Shown piece after piece: positions 39,664 through 44,731 of a stretch of 44,731 nucleotides of DNA; the first letter of the stretch is position 1; each line of letters opens with the position of its first letter. The DNA is taken from assembly GCA_946479725.1 (NCBI GenBank), contig CAMLHB010000003.1, positions 1 through 44,731 on the forward strand. The letters run 5' to 3'. The translations under genes and the position numbers were made by a program. Origin of the DNA: an uncultured Actinomycetes bacterium (GTDB lineage: Bacteria; Actinomycetota; Thermoleophilia; Solirubrobacterales; 70-9). The notes below the pieces were generated by a model. The model was not told where the DNA came from. It did no database searches and was given only the letters and a program-made list of their open reading frames with translations.

Positions 39664-40386
39664 CTAGGAGCCCAGATCCTCCGGCAGCCGCCCCTCCCCC
39701 TCGAGCTTTTCGAGGTGGGACTCCATCGCCATCGCCGCCATCGGCAGCAGCTCGACCGGGATGTCGTCCCAGACGGTGGCGAGGAGCTCGGCGCGGGAGC
39801 GCTCGCCCCCCTCGAGGGCGGCGAGGAGGCGGCGCTCTCGCATCAGCCGGTGCTCGACGTACTCGGCCAGCTTCGCCTCGGGGTCGGTGATCCAGGGGCC
39901 GTGGCCGGGGGCGATCAGCTCGATCTCCTCCGCCTGCAGCAGGGCCAGCGAGTCCATGAAGGCGGCGAGCGAGTTGCCGCCCGGCGGCACGATCGTCGAG
40001 CCGAGGCCGAGGACGAGATCGCCGCTGAAGCAGACGCCGGTTTCGGTCAGGAAGCAGACGTGGTCCTCGGCGTGGCCGGGGGTGGCAAGGGCGCGCAGGC
40101 CGAAGTGCTCCTCGCCGCCCGCCGGCAGCACCACCTCGGCCTCGAGCCGCTCGGCGCCGGCGGTGTGGTCGCCGTGGGAGTGGGTGAGGAGGACGAGGCC
40201 GATGCCGCCGCGCTCGGCGGCGGAGCGCCGGATCGCCTCCAGGTGCCCGGGGTCCTCGGAGCCCGGGTCGATCACCACGCAGGGGTCGCCGCCGAAGAGG
40301 TAGGTGTTGGTCCCTTCCAGCGTCATCGGCCCCGGGTTGGGGGCGACGATCTTCACGACCTCGGGGTGACCAGGCGCCTCGTTCAT
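39664..40386 (-). CDS. MBL-fold metallo-hydrolase, LACTB2/glyoxalase-II-like
   Basis: A 240-residue metallo-beta-lactamase-fold enzyme. The zinc motif is LLTHSHGDH (His69, His71, Asp73, His74), followed by ATPGHAEDHVCF, FSGDLVLG and IAPGHGPWI for the remaining ligands. NTYLFGGDPCVVIDPGSEDPGHL and the C-terminal winged-helix-like tail resemble LACTB2-type hydrolases or RNases. Hydrolysis of a thioester or a lactone is possible. GGGGAGG lies six to seven bases before the ATG, a strong ribosome site, so unlike its neighbours it has a leader. A perfect 11-base-arm inverted repeat lies just upstream. Confidence 0.88.
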   Translation of the reverse strand: MNEAPGHPEVVKIVAPNPGPMTLEGTNTYLFGGDPCVVIDPGSEDPGHLEAIRRSAAERGGIGLVLLTHSHGDHTAGAERLEAEVVLPAGGEEHFGLRALATPGHAEDHVCFLTETGVCFSGDLVLGLGSTIVPPGGNSLAAFMDSLALLQAEEIELIAPGHGPWITDPEAKLAEYVEHRLMRERRLLAALEGGERSRAELLATVWDDIPVELLPMAAMAMESHLEKLEGEGRLPEDLGS

Positions 40387-40400
40387 CTACAACCTCCCCG

Positions 40401-40448
40401 GCGATTGGCGAGTTGATCTGCCTATAGCGAGATTAATTCGCCAATCGC
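40401..40448. promoter_or_regulatory. Perfect 11-base inverted repeat upstream of the MBL-fold gene
   Basis: GCGATTGGCGA (40401-40411) and TCGCCAATCGC (40438-40448) are perfect inverted copies separated by 26 AT-richer bases. The repeat lies between the WYL-regulator stop (40466) and the MBL-fold start (40386), both read leftward. Placement in a promoter region and the adjacent regulator suggest an operator; a terminator for the regulator gene is the alternative, without a T-run. Confidence 0.5.
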
Positions 40449-40465
40449 TCAGCTGGAGGGCGCCC

Positions 40466-42520
40466 TTATTCGCTGGTTACCTCTTTGGCGATCGCCTCGC
40501 GGGCGTCGGGCGGCTCGAGCACGACGAGGTCGCCGGCGCCGCGGAGGATCTCCCGCACCAGCCAGGGCTTGCCGGCGTAGGGCAGCTCGACGACGACGGC
40601 CCCGTCGGCCAGCTCCTCGACCACGGTCCGCTCCTCGCGCAGCCAGCGCGCCCGCTCGGGCGAGACCCAGACCCGCGCCACCTCCGCGGTCGGCACCTCG
40701 CCGTGGGTCATCCAGCCCTCGACCCCGGCGAACTCCTCGACTTCGGGCCGCGGCTCGAACTTCTCCTCGGAGAGGCGCGCCTCCTTGACCCGGTCGAGCT
40801 TGAAGTGGCGGACCCCTTCTTTGGTCAGGTCGTAGACCTCGACGTACCAGCCCTCTTTGCCGTTCTCGAGCCGGTAGGGCTCGACCCGGCGCTCGGTGAA
40901 CTGGTCCTCGTTCTCCTTGTAGTAGGAGAGCTCGAGCACCCGGCTCTCGGCGATCGCCTCGTTGACGAGGCGGGCGACCTCGGCGTCGCCGCCGCCGGCG
41001 TTGGCGATCTCCAGCCCCTCCTCGGAGGGGTCGTGGCCGAGCGCCTTGACGATTTTGTCGCGGGCGGTCTGCAGGTTCGACTGCGGCAGGTGGTCGCCGA
41101 AGAGGTCGATCGCCGCCACCAGCGCCTTCGCCTCCAGCGGCAAAAGGCGCGCCGGGCGGGCGAAGTTGTCGCCGTAGGGCTGCGAGTCGACCTCGATCTC
41201 GTCGCCGAGGACTTCGGCGTAGAGGACGTAGGTGCCGCCGCCGAAGTTGACGACGTTGAGCAGGTCGACGTCCTCCTGCAGCTCCTCGCGGGTCAGCTCC
41301 AGCCGCTCGCAGAGGTCGGCGACCTGCAGCCGCTCGCCCTTTTTCGCCGACTCGATCAGCAGGCCGGCGAGGGTGACGAGGCGGGCGAAGCGCTCGGGCC
41401 GAATCGCCGCCTCGCCGCGGCCATTGGAACGGCTGCGCTTCGGCTGCTCCTCCAGCGGGCGGTCGACGACCTTGGCCGGGCGGAAGCCGTTGACGTGGCG
41501 TTCGAGCAGCAGGTCGCGCCGCTTCTCGGCCTCCTCTCGGAGGTCGTCGGGGGCGAGGACCTGAGCGTTCTGGCGCCAGCGCAGGACCCAGGCGATCAGC
41601 TCGCGCTCGCTCGCGTAGGCAGTCTCGAAGACGCGGCCTTTGCCCGGGGCGCCGTCGGACTTCTTCGCGTTCCGCAGCTCCCCATAGCTGCCGAAGTCCC
41701 GCTCGATCAGCCAGGCGATCCGCTCGCGGATGAAGATCTTCGCCGTCCCCTTCGTCTCCCCCAGCTGCCAGTCGGCGCGGCTGCCGTAGTCGCGGCGGTC
41801 GAAGTCATCCGGCGGTGAGAAGTCGTGCTCGGCCTTGGAGGCGTAGCCGACCTTGCCCTGGATCCGCGAGAGCCGGAAGACCCGCACCGCGTCGCGCTCG
41901 TGCGAGTGCCCGATCAGGTAGAATTGCCCGCCGCGGAAAACCAGGTGGAAGGGGTCGACCTTGCGCTTCTCGGTCTCGCCCCGCTCCATCGTGTAATAGG
42001 TGAACTCGATCGTCTTCCGGCGGCTGATCGCGGTCTCGATCTTGGAGAGGCGCTGGGAGAGGTCGCGGCCGCCGGCGGAGGCGGTCATCGCCATCTCGAC
42101 CGGGGCGCGCTCGCCCTCGGCCAGCGGGTTCGGGTGCCCCCAGGCGACCTGCTGCAGGGCCAGCCGCAGCGGCTCGGCATAGGCGAAGCCGCCGTCGGTC
42201 AGCAGCATCAGCGCCGTCGAGAGCGCCGCCAGCTCGTCGTCGGAGAAGGAGATCGGATCGAGGTAGAAGTTCTCCGGCGGCAGCGAGTACAGCTCCGCCT
42301 CGAAGAAGCCCTCACCCGGCTTCTCGACCCCGAGCTGGATCCCGAGGCTCTCCAGCTCGGCGCGATCGGCATAGAAACGGCGCGCGAACGCGTCGTCGTT
42401 CATGTCGCTGTAGCCCTCCACCTCCCGCTTGATCTCGAGGGCCGAAACCGGCCTCCCCTGAGCCATCAGGAACGAGATCAGAGAGAGCTGGCGAATTAGC
42501 TTCTCGGTGTCCTTCGCCAC
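40466..42520 (-). CDS. pafBC: Fused PafB-PafC-type WYL-domain transcription factor
   Basis: A 684-residue regulator made of two tandem halves. Half one (1-320) has a winged helix (KLIRQLSLISFLMAQGRPVSA), then a WYL domain (IEFTYYTMERGETEKRKVDPF, FRGGQFYLIGHSH). Half two (about 375-684) repeats this: RFARLVTLAGLLIESAKKGERLQV and LELSYYKENEDQFTERRVEPY with GWYVEVYDL. In mycobacteria PafB and PafC are separate proteins forming a heterodimer that switches on the LexA-independent DNA-damage response; natural fusions are known in some actinobacteria. No proteasome genes lie beside it here. GTG start. TATCCT about eight bases upstream is a possible -10. Confidence 0.92.
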   Translation of the reverse strand: MAKDTEKLIRQLSLISFLMAQGRPVSALEIKREVEGYSDMNDDAFARRFYADRAELESLGIQLGVEKPGEGFFEAELYSLPPENFYLDPISFSDDELAALSTALMLLTDGGFAYAEPLRLALQQVAWGHPNPLAEGERAPVEMAMTASAGGRDLSQRLSKIETAISRRKTIEFTYYTMERGETEKRKVDPFHLVFRGGQFYLIGHSHERDAVRVFRLSRIQGKVGYASKAEHDFSPPDDFDRRDYGSRADWQLGETKGTAKIFIRERIAWLIERDFGSYGELRNAKKSDGAPGKGRVFETAYASERELIAWVLRWRQNAQVLAPDDLREEAEKRRDLLLERHVNGFRPAKVVDRPLEEQPKRSRSNGRGEAAIRPERFARLVTLAGLLIESAKKGERLQVADLCERLELTREELQEDVDLLNVVNFGGGTYVLYAEVLGDEIEVDSQPYGDNFARPARLLPLEAKALVAAIDLFGDHLPQSNLQTARDKIVKALGHDPSEEGLEIANAGGGDAEVARLVNEAIAESRVLELSYYKENEDQFTERRVEPYRLENGKEGWYVEVYDLTKEGVRHFKLDRVKEARLSEEKFEPRPEVEEFAGVEGWMTHGEVPTAEVARVWVSPERARWLREERTVVEELADGAVVVELPYAGKPWLVREILRGAGDLVVLEPPDAREAIAKEVTSE

Positions 42521-42632
42521 TGCCCGGCAGGATAGTCTGCGGCCAGCGCGTGGACGTCCTCCGAAACCTCCTCGGCAACCTAAGCGCGGGCATTATCCGG
42601 CTTTTGGTGACGGTCAAAATCCTTGCCGCGGC

Positions 42633-42905
42633 CTAAAAGAGGGCGATCCCCGCCAGGGTGGCGGTACTGCCGATCAGGGCGGCGATGATCGCGAATCCGC
42701 CGACCATCAAAGTGCGGTTTAAAGCAAACAGGCCATCGCCCAGCCTTTCGAGCCGGCCGTTGACTTCCTTGAACTGGCGATCCACTTCGTTGAACCGGAG
42801 GCTGGAGTTGGCTTCCATGCTGCGGAAACCTTCCCTCATCTCCTCCTTGAGGTCGTCAAGCCGCTCGTCCGTCCACTTCTCCCTGGGATTCATCATCACA
42901 GCCAT
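42633..42905 (-). CDS. Small coiled-coil protein with C-terminal membrane anchor
   Basis: A 90-residue protein of unknown function. Residues about 8-62 form a charged coiled coil with heptad-like spacing (ERLDDLKEEMREGFRSME, EVDRQFKEVNGRLERLGD). Residues about 67-90 are hydrophobic (LMVGGFAIIAALIGSTATLAGIALF) and end at the C-terminus, a tail-anchor layout. Similar short actinobacterial proteins exist, but I do not recognise a named function. The ATG at 42905 follows a good -35/-10 pair and no ribosome site. It might scaffold other proteins at the membrane; that is speculation. Confidence 0.75.
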   Translation of the reverse strand: MAVMMNPREKWTDERLDDLKEEMREGFRSMEANSSLRFNEVDRQFKEVNGRLERLGDGLFALNRTLMVGGFAIIAALIGSTATLAGIALF

Positions 42906-42911
42906 GATCCT

Positions 42912-42940
42912 AGCGTAAGTTTTTGTCTGTGACGAAACAA
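42912..42940 (-). promoter_or_regulatory. Leaderless promoter of the small anchored protein
   Basis: On the minus strand TTGTTT (42935-42940), a 17-base spacer and TACGCT (42912-42917) form a sigma-70-like promoter. The -10 ends six bases before the ATG at 42905. This is the clearest promoter of the leaderless set because both elements are visible. Confidence 0.6.
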
Positions 42941-42942
42941 GA

Positions 42943-42993
42943 CCTGAAGGTCGCCGAAACGAAGATTCTTTGAAGAATCTTCGGGACTTCAGG
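42943..42993 (-). terminator. Compound hairpin after the OB/HD-protein gene
   Basis: GAAGATTCTT (42961-42970) and AAGAATCTTC (42973-42982) are perfect inverted arms with a two-base gap, a 22-base palindrome. Outer arms CCTGAA (42943-42948) and TTCAGG (42988-42993) extend the structure and include the stop codon of the leftward OB/HD gene. It is followed on the minus strand by a T-rich GTTTCG. A terminator is most likely. Confidence 0.6.
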
Positions 42994-44035
42994 CGGCGCG
43001 CTGGGCGAAGAAGGCGCTGCCGGAGAGCGCCCGGTCGAAACCCGACCAGGCCTCGCCGGCGGGGAGCTGCTTCTCGAGGCGATCGAAGCTGCCGAGGCGG
43101 CCACCAAGGTTGTCGATCATGTGGACGAGGACGGCCTCGCGGGTGGCGGGGACGACCGGCGAGCCGTGCTCGAGCGAGCCGTGGTGGCTGAGGATGATGT
43201 GGAGGACGCACTGGGCGAGGTGGGGGTCGAAGCCCGGCAGGTCCTCGATCGCCCGGCGCACGGTGTAGTAGCCGAGCGGGATCTCGCCCTGCAGGCGGCC
43301 GGCGTCGGTGAGGTCGATCGCCAGCGGGTCGTCGTTGTAGGCGAGGCACTTGCCGATGTCGTGCAGCAGCGCGCCGGTGACGGCCACCTCGCGATCGATC
43401 CCCGGGAAGAAGTTTGCCGCGGCGGAGACCGCCTGGGCGACCGAGAGCGTGTGCTCGAGCAGCCCGTGCCGGTAGGCCTGGTGGTAGGTCTTCGCCGCCG
43501 GCGCGACCGCGAACCGCTTCCAGGTCTCCGAGTCGGAACCGAAGAAGTGGTCGAGCAGCCCGCCCAGCTCGGGGCTGTGGACGGTGGCGAGCAGTTCGCG
43601 CAGCTCGCTCTCGAGCTGCTCCAGCGAGACGTCCGACTCAGCCGCCAGGTCGGCGGTCTCGAACTCGTGCGGCTCGGCCGCCCGCAGGCCGCTGAGCTTG
43701 ATCTTCGCCCCCCAGCGCTCGCTGACCTCGAAGACGCCGGTGACGAAGACCGGCTCGCCGCTGCAGCAAACCGCGTGCAGCGCCTCCGCCTCCTCCCAGC
43801 AGACCGCCTCGGCGGTGCCGGTGGCGTCGCCGACCGAGAGCCGCAGCCAGGGCTCGCCATTGCGCTTGCGCCGCAGCTCGCGCTCGCGCACCGCGTAGAC
43901 GCCGGCGACGCGCTGGCCGTCCTCGAGGTCGCGGAGGGGGATGCGCGCGGCGGGCTCGGCGGAGTCGACGGCCGCCGGCTCGGCTGCCTCCGGCAAGGGC
44001 TCGGCGAACGCCTCGATCTGCGTCTGCTCGCTCAC
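42989..44035 (-). CDS. OB-fold plus HD-domain protein, YhaM-like 3'-5' exoribonuclease
   Basis: A 348-residue protein. After an Ala/Glu/Pro-rich 30-residue lead, residues about 34-130 form an OB-fold nucleic-acid-binding domain (LEDGQRVAGVYAVRERELRRK, WLRLSVGDATGTAEAVCW). Residues about 185-330 are an HD domain: HGLLEHTLSVA (His190, His195), LLHDIGK (His225-Asp226), and ILSHHGSLEHGSP. This order matches YhaM/CBF1-type RNases; a role in RNA turnover or DNA-repair support is inferred. GTG start; TACCTT lies nine bases upstream. Divergent from the DUF2600 gene with 48 bases between. Confidence 0.87.
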   Translation of the reverse strand: MSEQTQIEAFAEPLPEAAEPAAVDSAEPAARIPLRDLEDGQRVAGVYAVRERELRRKRNGEPWLRLSVGDATGTAEAVCWEEAEALHAVCCSGEPVFVTGVFEVSERWGAKIKLSGLRAAEPHEFETADLAAESDVSLEQLESELRELLATVHSPELGGLLDHFFGSDSETWKRFAVAPAAKTYHQAYRHGLLEHTLSVAQAVSAAANFFPGIDREVAVTGALLHDIGKCLAYNDDPLAIDLTDAGRLQGEIPLGYYTVRRAIEDLPGFDPHLAQCVLHIILSHHGSLEHGSPVVPATREAVLVHMIDNLGGRLGSFDRLEKQLPAGEAWSGFDRALSGSAFFAQRAA

Positions 44036-44071
44036 GGTCAGACCAAGGTAAAGACGACGGCGGACGCGCCA

Positions 44072-44077
44072 TAAAGT
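44072..44077 (+). promoter_or_regulatory. Candidate leaderless promoter -10 (TAAAGT)
   Basis: TAAAGT ends six bases before the GTG at 44084. The bases between (gggcgg) are G-rich but too close to the start for a normal ribosome site. No clear -35 was seen. Confidence 0.4.
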
Positions 44078-44083
44078 GGGCGG

Positions 44084-44731
44084 GTGAGATCGGCAACGCG
44101 AGAGCTCGGAGCCGCGGTAAGCGCCCTCGGCGCCTATCTGACGACCGTCCTGCCGCGGGCGCGGCGGCAGCTGCGAGGGCTCGGCCCACTACCCGCGGCA
44201 AAGGCGAAGAACGCCGAGGCGGTGGCGGTCTTCGCGACCCTGGCCCCCCGCGCCCGCAGGGCCGGGGCATTGCGGGCGATCCTCTCCCTCCAGGTCGCGA
44301 TCGACCTGCGCGACGAAACGGAAGAGGCAGGCGGAGAAGCAGGGCCGGAGACCGCTGCGCGGATCAAGCGCCTGGAACGGGAATGGTCCCTCCAGGTCGC
44401 GGCCCTCCCCGCCCACGACGCCGTCCGCCCCCACCTCGAGCGCGCCGTCGAGCGCTGCCGGCAGGGGCAGCGCCACACCCACGTCGCCGCCGCCGCGGGA
44501 GCGGAGCAGCTCGAGCGCTGGGCGACCTCCCTCGGGGCGCCTGCGGACTACCGCTGGTGGGAGGTCGGCGCCGGCGCCAGCTCCTCCGTCGCCGCCCACG
44601 CCCTGATCGCCGCCGCCGCCGACCCCGCCACCACGCCCGCGACCGCGGCCCAGATCGACGCCGCCTATCACCCGCCGGTCGGCGCCCTCACGGTCCTCCT
44701 CGACGACCTCGTCGACCGCGAGGAGGACCGC
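44084..44731 (+). CDS. DUF2600 / tetraprenyl-beta-curcumene synthase-like protein, C-terminus cut by the window edge
   Basis: The first 216 codons of a DUF2600 (YtpB-like) protein; the frame is open at the right edge. Family marks are FATLAPRARRAGALRAILSLQVAIDLRDE, split here as the helix FATLAPRARRAG and the Asp motif IDLRDE, then RHTHVAAAAGAEQLERWA, WWEVGAGASSSVAAHAL and VLLDDLVDREED. In Bacillus YtpB makes a C35 terpene from heptaprenyl diphosphate; actinobacterial members are mostly untested. Full length would be about 330-370 residues. The first Asp-rich motif is less tyrosine-rich than in YtpB but keeps D-x-x-D. GTG start after a candidate -10. Confidence 0.82.
   Translation, partial: MRSATRELGAAVSALGAYLTTVLPRARRQLRGLGPLPAAKAKNAEAVAVFATLAPRARRAGALRAILSLQVAIDLRDETEEAGGEAGPETAARIKRLEREWSLQVAALPAHDAVRPHLERAVERCRQGQRHTHVAAAAGAEQLERWATSLGAPADYRWWEVGAGASSSVAAHALIAAAADPATTPATAAQIDAAYHPPVGALTVLLDDLVDREEDR

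Noticed and set aside
37228..40416. A 1062-codon open frame on the plus strand opposite the acylase and MBL-fold genes
   Set aside because: Composition is that of an antisense shadow in high-GC DNA, with no domain or membrane pattern. The minus strand carries two well-recognised enzymes.
1..44731. Search by eye for tRNA genes, CRISPR repeats, transposases and attachment-site repeats
   Set aside because: No cloverleaf-like segment, regular repeat-spacer array or transposase motif was found. A computed search (tRNAscan, CRISPR finder, IS profiles) would settle it.
44084..44731. Loss of the terpene-synthase aspartate motif in the DUF2600 protein
   Set aside because: IDLRD keeps the D-x-x-D spacing of the YDYLD motif, so the site is probably intact.

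Overview
The window looks like a chromosomal segment of a high-GC actinobacterium. My guess at class level is Thermoleophilia/Solirubrobacterales. This is inferred from very high GC, frequent GTG/TTG starts, a naturally fused PafBC-type regulator, a DUF2600 terpenoid-synthase-like gene and many apparently leaderless promoters; no rRNA or marker gene is present to prove it. No rRNA, tRNA, CRISPR array, insertion sequence or prophage gene was found.

Region 1 (1-25 kb) is a surface-polysaccharide locus. A leftward operon (6003 down to the left edge) encodes a degenerate sugar-nucleotide epimerase, two methyltransferases, a fused GT4-GT2 glycosyltransferase and a GT4 enzyme cut by the window edge. 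After a GT2 enzyme and a PIN/ribbon-helix-helix toxin-antitoxin pair comes a complete dTDP-L-rhamnose set in the order rfbA (long form), PIG-V-like membrane protein, rfbD, rfbB, rfbC. A rightward operon (12.6-16.6 kb) holds a 72-residue coiled-coil protein, a double GT2, a GT4 and a methyltransferase. An ABC exporter pair (Wzm/Wzt type, 16.6-18.7 kb) would export the undecaprenyl-linked polymer.

Region 2 (18.8-32 kb) contains the least familiar material. A rightward operon carries GT-C-like membrane protein, polyprenyl-phosphate sugar synthase, two more GT-C-like proteins and a methyltransferase. A leftward operon carries two SDR enzymes, a secreted glycoside hydrolase, a polyprenyl-phosphate mannose synthase and a fourth GT-C-like protein. 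The two operons converge on a second toxin-antitoxin pair. The four GT-C-like proteins are paralogues that end in the same roughly 85-residue module bounded by two conserved cysteines. I infer a periplasmic or outer-face glycosylation system fed by polyprenyl-phosphate sugars.

Region 3 (32-44.7 kb) is mixed: a phosphopantetheinyl transferase, a secreted glucose/sorbosone-dehydrogenase-like protein, a flavin/F420-type oxidoreductase, a stand-alone Shedu-like (DUF4263) defence nuclease, a DJ-1/PfpI protein, a second copy of the secreted glycoside hydrolase, a penicillin-acylase-family enzyme, an MBL-fold hydrolase, a fused PafBC-type WYL regulator, a small tail-anchored coiled-coil protein, a YhaM-like OB/HD protein and the start of a DUF2600 gene.

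Expression features stand out. Within operons most genes overlap by 1 to 4 bases (ATGA, GTGA, TTGA, TAGTG). At operon heads six start codons lie exactly six bases after a TANNNT hexamer and have no Shine-Dalgarno sequence, as expected for leaderless mRNAs. Both antitoxin genes appear to begin with ATC.
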